Source: Kutzneria sp. 744
Lineage (GTDB): Bacteria; Actinomycetota; Actinomycetes; Mycobacteriales; Pseudonocardiaceae
Assembly: GCF_000568255.1 (NCBI RefSeq)
Contig: NZ_KK037166.1
Coordinates: forward strand, 10,894,358-10,958,357
Length of the DNA stretch: 64,000 bases
Direction of reading: 5' to 3'
The notes below the pieces were generated by a model. That model was not told the origin of the DNA and made no database searches. It saw only the letters and a program-made list of their open reading frames with translations. Of this stretch, positions 49,744 through 57,277 are shown one piece after another (position 1 is the first letter of the stretch; every line of letters starts with the position of its first letter). Position numbers and translations under genes: made by a program.

Positions 49744-51214
49744 CGTCGTGGGGCGCCATGATGTCGGCGATCTCCGCCCCGGCCACGGCGTCCAGCACGA
49801 CGTCCACAGTGGACCAGTCGGGCACCTGGACCAGTAGCGCCAGGCCGTCGCGGACGCCGTCGTACTCCGGCGTGACGACCACCGGACCCTGGTGGCAGAC
49901 CACGACATCGACGCCGTCGACGGCCACGGCCGCCCGCAGCGTGTCCCAATCCGGTTCCAGCACGAGGAGAACCGGCCGGCCGGTGAGCCCGGGGGAGTAG
50001 ACGAAGTCGCAGTACTCCACCGGCACCAGCGCGGCAACCTCGTCCCGGTGCGTGGCCAGCTTCGTCCGCCATAGCACCAAGGCCCCGAAGTATTCGCGGT
50101 GGGCGATCGGCACATCGCCGGGGGTGATCAACTCGTCGTAGATCTCCGGCTCCGGCATCGCCTCGTTCCGGTTGACACCCAGCAGTTGCCGCTGCTCACG
50201 GGGATAGGCCAGCTGCGCGTAGGTGCCGCAGTGGCGCTCGCCCAGCGGCGTGACGGGCCGGCCGGACAGCACGTCGATCCAGTCGTCGGTGATGGACCGG
50301 CCGTACTGGAGGTGGATGCTTTCCCACACCATGCCGCCGCCGACCCGCGGGTTGATCTCCACGATCTCGGCCGTGCCCTCGGCGTTGACGCGCAGCTCGA
50401 CGTGATAGCCGCCGTCGGTCAGCCCGAGCACGTCCATCGCCTGCTGCGCAACGGTCTTCGCCCGGTCCAGCTCCTCGTCGTCGAGGATCGTGACGGGGGA
50501 GGCCATGCCGCGTTCCAGCACGGTGTCGGCGCCGAACTCGATCAGCGTCTTGTCGTGGTCCACGACGTACGCCGAGACGCCGTCCCGGCGGATGATCTCC
50601 AGGCTGATCTCGCGGCCGTCGAAGAACGACTCGGCGATCAGCTCGTTGTCGGCGAAGTACTCGGCCATCATGTCCGCGTCGGCCGGCCCCTCGTCGAAGG
50701 CCCGCTGCAACGCCTCGACGTCCGCCCACTCGCGGACCAGCCCCACACAGAGCGAGCCCACGCCCCGCCGAGGCTTGACAACAAATGTTTCCCCGGCCTC
50801 GATCCGTTGCCGCAGCATCGGATCCGTGATCCGCAGCGACTCGATGGTCGTGGTCAGGGCCTTGCGCATCAGGTGCTTGTCGAGGGTGTGCACCAGCGCC
50901 TCCGGCGCCACGTCGGGCGCACCCAGCAGCCGGTTGGCCTCGGCCATCAGCGGACGCAGCGAATCGGCCTGCGTCAGACAGAAAACGAGGCCGTCGACGG
51001 CCTTGACGACCGCGGCGACCTCGTCAGAGGTGATCGCCACGCCCTGCGAGACGGCGTGCTCGACCTCGATGTCGGCGCACATGCGCCGGAACTGCGCGCC
51101 GCCGTCGGCCGGCAGCGAGGACAGCACGAACGGCTCGAACCCTTTGCGCCGGAGCGTGTGCACATGCGACCTGGTCAACGGTGCGCCGCGCCGGACGAGC
51201 AGCAGTGCACGCAT
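49700..51214 (-). CDS. ATP-grasp enzyme of unknown substrate
   Basis: 504-residue ATP-grasp protein. A Rossmann-like pre-ATP domain (MRALLLVRRGAPLTRSHVH) leads to the ATP-grasp core. FVVKPRRGVGSLCVGL is the Lys/glycine-rich loop, followed by MMAEYFADNELIAESFFDG and the metal-binding TAEIVEINPRVGGGMVWES. The family ligates carboxylates to amines or thiols, for example BL00235/CarB-like ligases. A unique C-terminal extension of about 150 residues follows. GGAGGTGGGG precedes ATG 51214. It lies downstream of trxA, separated by a hairpin. Confidence 0.85.
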   Translation of the reverse strand: MRALLLVRRGAPLTRSHVHTLRRKGFEPFVLSSLPADGGAQFRRMCADIEVEHAVSQGVAITSDEVAAVVKAVDGLVFCLTQADSLRPLMAEANRLLGAPDVAPEALVHTLDKHLMRKALTTTIESLRITDPMLRQRIEAGETFVVKPRRGVGSLCVGLVREWADVEALQRAFDEGPADADMMAEYFADNELIAESFFDGREISLEIIRRDGVSAYVVDHDKTLIEFGADTVLERGMASPVTILDDEELDRAKTVAQQAMDVLGLTDGGYHVELRVNAEGTAEIVEINPRVGGGMVWESIHLQYGRSITDDWIDVLSGRPVTPLGERHCGTYAQLAYPREQRQLLGVNRNEAMPEPEIYDELITPGDVPIAHREYFGALVLWRTKLATHRDEVAALVPVEYCDFVYSPGLTGRPVLLVLEPDWDTLRAAVAVDGVDVVVCHQGPVVVTPEYDGVRDGLALLVQVPDWSTVDVVLDAVAGAEIADIMAPHDVTRQAEARLRKALA

Positions 51215-51231
51215 GCTTCCCCACCTCCACA

Positions 51232-51274
51232 GACGACTTCTCCCGGCCACGTTATGGCCGGGAGAAGAGTCGTC
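51232..51274. terminator. Bulged hairpin terminator downstream of trxA
   Basis: GACGACTTCTCCCGGCCA pairs with a complementary arm ending at 51274, with a 2-base bulge and a short loop. It lies 46 bases after the trxA stop and 18 bases before the ATP-grasp start, in the leftward direction. This would separate the two transcripts. Confidence 0.7.
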
Positions 51275-51319
51275 CGTAGGGTCAGAAAGGGCGTCCGGAA
51301 GCGGTCACCGCTGCCGCGG

Positions 51320-51682
51320 TCACTGCTGCTGGGCCGCCGCGATCTGCTCGCGGACCTTGTCCATGTCCAGCGCCTGCACCTGGCCGATCAGGTCCTCCAG
51401 CGCCGCCGCCGGCAGCGCGCCCGGCTGGGAGAACACCACCACGCCGTCGCGCACCGCCATCAGCGTCGGGATCGAGCGGATGTCGAACGCCGCCGCCAGC
51501 TGCTGCTGCGCTTCGGTGTCCACCTTCGCGTACACGATGTCGTCGTGCTCGTCGGAGGACTTCTCGAACACCGGCCCGAACTGCCGGCAGGGGCCACACC
51601 ACTCGGCCCAGAAGTCCACCAGCACCGTGCCCTTGCCGACGACGTCGTCGAAGTTCTCGCTGGTCAGTTCCACCGTGGCCAT
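51320..51682 (-). CDS. trxA: Thioredoxin
   Basis: 120-residue thioredoxin with the redox motif WCGPC (Cys 29 and 32), the buried Asp 23 before FWAEW, and the cis-Pro loop SIPTLMAV. It lacks a signal peptide and is cytoplasmic. The C-terminus has a Gln/Ala-rich tail (REQIAAAQQQ) about 10 residues longer than the E. coli protein. GGAGGTGGCG precedes ATG 51682. It reduces protein disulfides with thioredoxin reductase, which is not in the window. Confidence 0.93.
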   Translation of the reverse strand: MATVELTSENFDDVVGKGTVLVDFWAEWCGPCRQFGPVFEKSSDEHDDIVYAKVDTEAQQQLAAAFDIRSIPTLMAVRDGVVVFSQPGALPAAALEDLIGQVQALDMDKVREQIAAAQQQ

Positions 51683-51828
51683 CGCCACCTCCTTCGCTGT
51701 CCGTTCAACGGTCCGACGATGGTTTTCATTCCTCGGCATCGACGGCACAGGCGCGCCGACCGGTGACATCCGCCACGGTCACGCGGACGCCCGTATGCCA
51801 TGTCTCGCCGTCGTGCCCCCAAACCGGG

Positions 51829-54800
51829 TCACACCTTGGCCAACCACACCCTGAGGCTCAGCTCGCCGAACACCGTGGCCTCGTTCTCGCCGGGCCCCTC
51901 GGTGATGTCGACGGCCAGCACCTCTTCGGCCAGCAGATCCCGGTGGCGGCGCAGGGCGGCGGCCACGTCCTCGCGGTCGCTGGTCCACCACAGCCGGATC
52001 CGGTCGGCGATGTCGAGGCCGGCGGACTTACGGGTGTCCTGGACCAGGCGGAGGGCGTCGCGGGCCAGGCCGGCGAGGGTGAGCTCCTCGTCGAGCTCCA
52101 GGTCGAGGGCCACGGAGGTGCCGTTGACGGTGGTCACGGCCCAGCCCTTGCGAGGCTGCTCGGTGAGCACCAGATCGTCACCGGCCAGGGTGATCGTCTC
52201 GCCGTCCAGTGTGACGGTCAGCGTGCCGTCGACCGGCGTGCCAGCGGCGGCGATGGCCTTGGCCAGCTGCTGCATGCGTGGCCCGAACCGCTTGCCCAGC
52301 ACCCGGAAGTTCGGCTTGACCGTGACCTCGACAAGGTCTGTTGTCATGGGCTCGACGGCCCGGACGTTGAGCTCCTCGGCGATCTGCCCACGCAGGTCCG
52401 CGTCGAGGTCGGCGAAGCCGGGGGCGTGCACCATGGCCCGGGCCAGCGGCTGGCGGGTGCGGATCTTGTTCGCGGCCCGGGTCGAGCGGCCCAGCTCCAC
52501 CAGGTCCCGCACCAGCCGCATCTGAGCGACCAGGGCCGGATCCGCCGGCAGGCCGGCGGCCTCGGGCCAGGCCGCCAGGTGCACGGAGTCGGCGTCGGCG
52601 TGCAGGTGCTGCCACAGGTAGTCGGTGACGAAGGGCACGAACGGGGCCATCAGGCGGGTCAGCACGTCCAGGGTCTCGTGCAGGGTGGCCATCGCCGACG
52701 GCTCGGCCTGCCAGAACCGCCGCCGCGAGCGGCGGATGTACCAGTTGGACAGGTCGTCGATGAAGCCGGCCAGGCGGCGGCCGGCCGTGGCGGAGTCGAA
52801 GTCCTCCAGGGCGGCGTCCACGTCGGCGACGACGCCGTGCAGTTCGGCCAGCAGCCAGCGGTCCATGACGTGCCGATCGGTGACGGGTTCGCCTGGCCGC
52901 CAGTCGGCGAGGTCGGCGTAGCGGAGCAGGAACGAGGCCGCGTTCCAGTACGTCAGCAGCACCTTGCGGACGATCTCGCTGAGCACCTCGTCGCCGACGC
53001 GGCGATCCACCCACGGCGAGCCGCCGGCCAGCATGAGCCAGCGGACGGTGTCGGCGCCGTAGCGGTCGAACAGGTCGAAGGGGTCGAGGATGTTGCCGAG
53101 GTGCTTGCTCATTTTGCGGCCGTCGGCGTCGAGGATCAGCCCCAGGCACAACACTGTTTCGTACGAGGACTTGTCGAACACCAGCGTGCCGACCGTCATC
53201 ATCGAGTAGAACCAGCCACGGGTCTGGTCGATCGCCTCGCAGATGTACTGCGCGGGGTAGGAGACTTCGAATTCCGCCTGGTTGCGGTGCGGCGCACCCC
53301 ACTGGGCGAACGGCATCGCGCCCGAGTCGTACCAGACGTCGATCACCTGCGGCACACGACGCGCTTCGGCCCGGCATTCGGGGCAGGGAAAGCTGATCTC
53401 GTCCACGAACGGCCGGTGTGGATCGAGCTCGGTGAGGTCTTCACCGGCCAAAGTGGACAGTTCCTTCAGCGATCCCACGCACGTCAGGTGGTTGTCCTCG
53501 CAGCGCCAGATCGGCAGCGGCGTGCCCCAGAACCTGTTGCGGGACAACGCCCAGTCCACGTTGTTGTTCAGCCATGCACCGTACCGGCCGTGCTTGATGT
53601 GCGCGGGATGCCAGTCGGTGCGCTCGTTCTCCGCGACCAGCCGGTCCTTGATCTCCGTGGTGCGGATGAACCAGGACGGCAGGGCGTAGTAGATCAGCGC
53701 CGTGCCGCAGCGCCAGCAGTGCGGATAGCTGTGCGGGTACGGCTCGTGCTTGACCAGCAGGCCCTTCCGGGCGAGCTGTTCGATGACGGTGTCGTTGGCG
53801 TCACGGAAGAACAGGCCGCCGATGAGCGGGACGTCCTGGAGGAAGTGGCCGTCGAGGCCGATCGGGTTGACCATCGGCAGGCCGTGCTGTCGGCCGACCG
53901 CCATGTCCTCCGCGCCGAATGCCGGCGCCAGGTGCACGATGCCCGTGCCGCTGTCCATCGTCACGTAGTCGGCCGTGAACACTCGGAACGCTTCGTCCCC
54001 GAACTCGCTGAGCGGCACCAGGTCCAGCGGTCGTTCGTAGCTTGCCCCGGCCAACTGCTGTCCGGTCATGCGGTCGATCACCGCCGCGCTCTCCGGCAGC
54101 AGCGGCTCCGCCGCGACGATCTTCTCGCCCTCGTGCTCCGCCAGCGCGTACGTCGCCTCGGGATGCACCGCCACCGCCGTGTTCGACGGCAGCGTCCACG
54201 GAGTTGTCGTCCACACCAACAGGTTCGCGCCCTGCCACGGGCCACTGGCCAGCGGGAACCGCACGTACACCGAGGGGTCGACGTCGTCCTGGTAGCCCTG
54301 CGCCACTTCGTGGTCGGACAGCGGCGTCTCGTCCCGTGGGCAGTACGGGGTGACGCGGTGGTCCTCGACGAGCAGGCCCTTGTCGAACACCTGCTTCAGC
54401 GACCACCACACGCTTTCCACATAGGTCGGCGCCATCGTGAGGTAGGCGTTGTCCAGGTCGACCCAGTACCCCATGCGCTCGGTCATCGCCGCGAAGTCGG
54501 CCACGTTGCGCAGCGCCGACTCCCGGCAGCGGGCGTTGAACTCGGCGATGCCGTACGCCTCGATGTCCTGCTTCTTGGTGAAGCCCAGTTCCTTCTCCAC
54601 CGCCAGCTCCACCGGCAGGCCGTGGCAGTCCCAACCGGCTCGGCGCTCGACGTGGTGGCCCTTCATCGTCTTGAACCGGGGGAACAGGTCCTTGAACACC
54701 CGCGCCTCGACGTGGTGCGTGCCAGGCTTGCCGTTGGCCGTCGGCGGGCCTTCGAAGAAGCCCCAGCTCGGGCCGTCCGCCGTCTGCTCCAGCGAGCGCC

Positions 54801-54897
54801 GGAACACCTCCGTCGACCGCCAGCGGTCCAGAATCTCCCGCTCGACCGCGGGCAGGTCGATCTCGGTCGGCAGCGGGGAGAAGGCGCGTTCGCTCAC
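51829..54897 (-). CDS. ileS: Isoleucyl-tRNA synthetase (eukaryote-like type 2)
   Basis: 1022-residue class I synthetase that charges tRNA-Ile. The HIGH-equivalent is in PPTANGKPGTHHVEAR (residues 51-66, GTHH at 59-62), the form typical of type 2 IleRS. KMSK is GRKMSKHLGN near residue 595. The editing domain carries TTPWTLPSNTAVAV, and the zinc-like FPCPECRAEARRVPQ segment lies before WYDSGAMPFAQ. Length and motifs fit the eukaryote-like clade, some members of which are mupirocin-insensitive. It starts at a GTG. No T-box sequence is visible upstream, where a ubiX remnant lies. Confidence 0.95.
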   Translation of the reverse strand: MSERAFSPLPTEIDLPAVEREILDRWRSTEVFRRSLEQTADGPSWGFFEGPPTANGKPGTHHVEARVFKDLFPRFKTMKGHHVERRAGWDCHGLPVELAVEKELGFTKKQDIEAYGIAEFNARCRESALRNVADFAAMTERMGYWVDLDNAYLTMAPTYVESVWWSLKQVFDKGLLVEDHRVTPYCPRDETPLSDHEVAQGYQDDVDPSVYVRFPLASGPWQGANLLVWTTTPWTLPSNTAVAVHPEATYALAEHEGEKIVAAEPLLPESAAVIDRMTGQQLAGASYERPLDLVPLSEFGDEAFRVFTADYVTMDSGTGIVHLAPAFGAEDMAVGRQHGLPMVNPIGLDGHFLQDVPLIGGLFFRDANDTVIEQLARKGLLVKHEPYPHSYPHCWRCGTALIYYALPSWFIRTTEIKDRLVAENERTDWHPAHIKHGRYGAWLNNNVDWALSRNRFWGTPLPIWRCEDNHLTCVGSLKELSTLAGEDLTELDPHRPFVDEISFPCPECRAEARRVPQVIDVWYDSGAMPFAQWGAPHRNQAEFEVSYPAQYICEAIDQTRGWFYSMMTVGTLVFDKSSYETVLCLGLILDADGRKMSKHLGNILDPFDLFDRYGADTVRWLMLAGGSPWVDRRVGDEVLSEIVRKVLLTYWNAASFLLRYADLADWRPGEPVTDRHVMDRWLLAELHGVVADVDAALEDFDSATAGRRLAGFIDDLSNWYIRRSRRRFWQAEPSAMATLHETLDVLTRLMAPFVPFVTDYLWQHLHADADSVHLAAWPEAAGLPADPALVAQMRLVRDLVELGRSTRAANKIRTRQPLARAMVHAPGFADLDADLRGQIAEELNVRAVEPMTTDLVEVTVKPNFRVLGKRFGPRMQQLAKAIAAAGTPVDGTLTVTLDGETITLAGDDLVLTEQPRKGWAVTTVNGTSVALDLELDEELTLAGLARDALRLVQDTRKSAGLDIADRIRLWWTSDREDVAAALRRHRDLLAEEVLAVDITEGPGENEATVFGELSLRVWLAKV

Positions 54898-54919
54898 CTT
54901 TACAGACCTTATCGGCCGG

Positions 54920-55390
54920 TCAATCCGGTTTCAGCCCCGCCTGGCCCGTCCGGCCCCGACCCGCCGCGCTCCTGCCCTTGTCGTCCGCCCCGGCTACCTG
55001 GCCCGGATCGGCGTCCACCAGCGGAACGACCGTGAGGTCCGGCCGCATCCGCCGAGCGCGTCCGAGGTCGGGCGTCGGTGAAACCCTTGACCCTGCTGAA
55101 GAACAGGGCCGGGGCGCTGTCGCCCATGCGACCCGGGCCGCACGCATGCCCGGCCACCGCTCGAGATCGGGGGCGGGCAGGTCGGCGCCCTGGTCGTCCG
55201 GCGAGTACGAGCAGTCGGCCAGCTCGCCGACCGAACGGGCCGAGAGGCCGGTCTCCAGCTCGACCGTGCTGCGGGCCCACCGGGACATCACCAGATGGGT
55301 CTCCACGTCCGGCAGCCGCGCCAGGTTCTCCAGCAGCCGCACGCCGAAGACGGCGCCGGTGGCCCCCGTCATCCCCACGATCAGTCGCAC
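54920..55390 (-). pseudogene. UbiX-like flavin prenyltransferase remnant, chimeric
   Basis: GTG 55390 (GGGAGG upstream) begins a convincing UbiX/Pad1 N-terminus: MRLIVGMTGATGAVFGVRLLENL, HLVMSRWARSTVELETG and CSYSPDDQGA. Here the family should continue with the SGS and phosphate-binding segments, but the frame instead gives unrelated proline- and arginine-rich sequence to the stop at 54920. None of the three frames resumes the UbiX C-terminus. Only about 70 of 200 residues are present, so the gene was truncated by deletion or rearrangement. It sits 22 bases upstream of ileS on the same strand. Confidence 0.7.
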
Positions 55391-55463
55391 GGCTGCCGCC
55401 TCCCGTCGTTTTCGGTCCGGCGAGAACGACGCTAGGCGTAAAACCCCAGGTCGTGGTGATCAT

Positions 55464-55712
55464 ATGGCGACGTGTGATGGGCAAAAACGGACACATGGCG
55501 GACGCTGTGACGCGCTGTGGCGGGCACTGGACCTTCTGGACAACGGGTACCGCCAGCGGAGTGAGGCACCGTCGGAGATCCACGTGAACATGTTGCGGCG
55601 TCTCGATCCTCCGGCCACGACGTCCGGCTCACCTGAAGGGATGACCCCGCGAGACCGGTCCCGAACCCCTGACCGGCCGGCGGGCAACGGCCCTGTCTCA
55701 GGCGGGATTTAA
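55464..55712 (+). CDS. Possible small hypothetical protein
   Basis: An 82-codon frame from ATG 55464 includes a protein-like centre (CDALWRALDLLDNGYRQR; IHVNMLRRLDPPATTSG) with a lower share of G/C third positions than neighbouring genes. It ends in a proline-rich tail. No clear ribosome site is seen (GGTGATCAT upstream). Divergent from the ubiX remnant. I do not recognise it and cannot exclude chance openness. Confidence 0.35.
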   Translation: MATCDGQKRTHGGRCDALWRALDLLDNGYRQRSEAPSEIHVNMLRRLDPPATTSGSPEGMTPRDRSRTPDRPAGNGPVSGGI

Positions 55713-56206
55713 TGGCGCGATTGCGTCATGAAAGTGCATGGGGCGCTTTCATGGGGCACCTGCAAATAGTAATCCGTAACCTGTCCGGCCGTCGGACGTC
55801 TCCGTCCGACTCCGTCCGGGTGACGGAAGGCACCGTTCGTGGGCTGCGGAAATGCGATCGTGCACGTGCAGCTGCACCATCATGCGGCAATTCCTTCGGG
55901 TGAAGCGAGGTCATTCACCTTTTCTGCCTATTCCCGAAACGGCATCTCTCGTCGAAACTGAACGCGTTCCCGGGGGCGTGAGGAGGCCGGTCACCGATGG
56001 AGGAAATTCGGCGAATACGGGATGTGGACAACGAGCAAATCGCACAGGACGTGCCGTCCATTCGGGTGCCACCGGAGGCGGCGCAGGTGGCCACCGGAAC
56101 GTGTGTCGACGTCCGGCCGCCGGATGATCGCGCTCTGGTTCGACGGCCACGCCCGATCCACAGGTCCCAAAGCCTGGCCGACGCGCGGCGGCCCGAGGAA
56201 AACGCG
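55713..56206. other. Intergenic region with an inverted repeat
   Basis: About 490 bases precede the YczE-like gene. CATGAAAG (55727-55734) and CTTTCATG (55746-55753) form an inverted repeat around an 11-base spacer, similar in style to dispersed intergenic palindromes. The base composition here is less GC-rich. An in-frame extension of the membrane-protein frame begins at 55997 but looks non-coding. No operator or RNA gene is recognised. Confidence 0.45.
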
Positions 56207-56854
56207 GTGATCGCGAAAGTCCGGCCTCAGCTGCTGAAACTGGCCTGGCGTTTGTTCCGGGTGATCGTCGGCGGCGCGGCAATGGGCGCCGGACTGGCCC
56301 TGATGATCCGCGCACGGCTCGGCGCACAGCCGTGGGACGTGCTGCACCTGGCCCTGGCCAAGCTGCTCGGCGTCTCCCCGGGCACCGTGATCATCGGTGT
56401 CGCGCTGCTGGTGCTGCTGTTCTGGTGGCCGCTCAAGCAGCGCCCCGGCCTGGGCACGGTGGCCACGACCTTCCTGCCCGGCATCGGCTGCGACGTGGTG
56501 CTCTCGCTGGTCCCGACGCCCGACGCCCTCCTGCCGAGGGTGGCGCTGCTGGCCGGCGGCATCGTGGTCTTCTCCATCGGCACCGCGCTGGTCATCCGCG
56601 GCGGCCTCGGCCCGGGCGCCCGCGACGGCCTGATGACCGGCGCCTGCGCGCGGTGGGGCCTGAGCGTCCGCACCGTGCGCACGACCCTGGAGCTCAGCGT
56701 TCTCGTCCTGGGCCTGCTGCTGGCCAACCCGATGCAGGCCATCAGCGCCGGCACCGCGGGCCCCGGCACGCTGGCCATCGCGCTGACGCTGGGCCCGCTG
56801 ATCGGCCTGCTGCTCAAGCAGCAGTTCAAGCGGCGGGAGGCCACTCCCTCGTGA
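56207..56854 (+). CDS. YczE/YitT-like integral membrane protein
   Basis: 215-residue protein with about five membrane segments. The conserved start is RLFRVIVGGAAMGAGLALMIRARLGAQPWDVLHLALAKLLG, and GTALVIRGGLGPGARDGLMTG repeats the motif. This matches the YczE family, whose member in Bacillus affects surfactin production post-transcriptionally. I chose GTG 56207 (GAGGA upstream) since it gives the family N-terminus. The 3' end is 2 bases from the convergent roadblock gene. Confidence 0.78.
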   Translation: MIAKVRPQLLKLAWRLFRVIVGGAAMGAGLALMIRARLGAQPWDVLHLALAKLLGVSPGTVIIGVALLVLLFWWPLKQRPGLGTVATTFLPGIGCDVVLSLVPTPDALLPRVALLAGGIVVFSIGTALVIRGGLGPGARDGLMTGACARWGLSVRTVRTTLELSVLVLGLLLANPMQAISAGTAGPGTLAIALTLGPLIGLLLKQQFKRREATPS

Positions 56855-56856
56855 CC

Positions 56857-57277
56857 TCAGTTCTGGACGGCGGCCGCGATCAGCTGGGCTCGCAGCTCGG
56901 GAGTCAGCCGGCTGGCCATGCGCTCCACCAGCATGGACATCTCGTACGCGACGACGTCCATCTGGCAGTTGGGCGCGGCCAGCACGGCCAGGCAGGACCC
57001 GTCGCTGATCGACATCAGGAACAGGTAGCCCTGCTTCATCTCCACGATCGTCTGCACCACGTCGCCGTAGTCGAAGCACCGCGCGGCGCCCTTGGCCAGG
57101 CTGACCAGGCCGCAGGCCACGCTGGAGACCTGCTCGGCCCGGTCGGACGGCAGCGCGTGGGAGCCGGCGAGCAGCAGCCCGTCGGCCGACACACACGACG
57201 GCGTGCGCCACCTCCGGCACGCGGCGCACGAAGTCGCTGATGAACCACGCGAAGTCGCCGGGTTCCTGGTTGGTCAT
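56857..57277 (-). pseudogene. Roadblock/LC7 protein with a frameshift
   Basis: ATG 57277 (GGAGCGAGC upstream) opens a roadblock protein: MTNQEPGDFAWFISDFVRRVPEVAHAVV. At about 57190, in the run GTGTGTG, the family sequence moves to another frame and continues VSADGLLLAGSHALPSDRAEQ, KGAARCFDYGDVVQTIVEMKQGYLFLMSISDGS, ending at 56857. One extra T explains the break. Roadblock proteins of this class work with sensor kinases and small MglA-like GTPases in actinobacterial conservons. The usual DUF742 and GTPase genes are absent downstream. Confidence 0.8.

Noticed and set aside
54898..55440. Possible T-box riboswitch upstream of ileS
   Set aside because: The conserved TGGNACCGCG box is not seen on the minus strand, and the region is occupied by the ubiX remnant.
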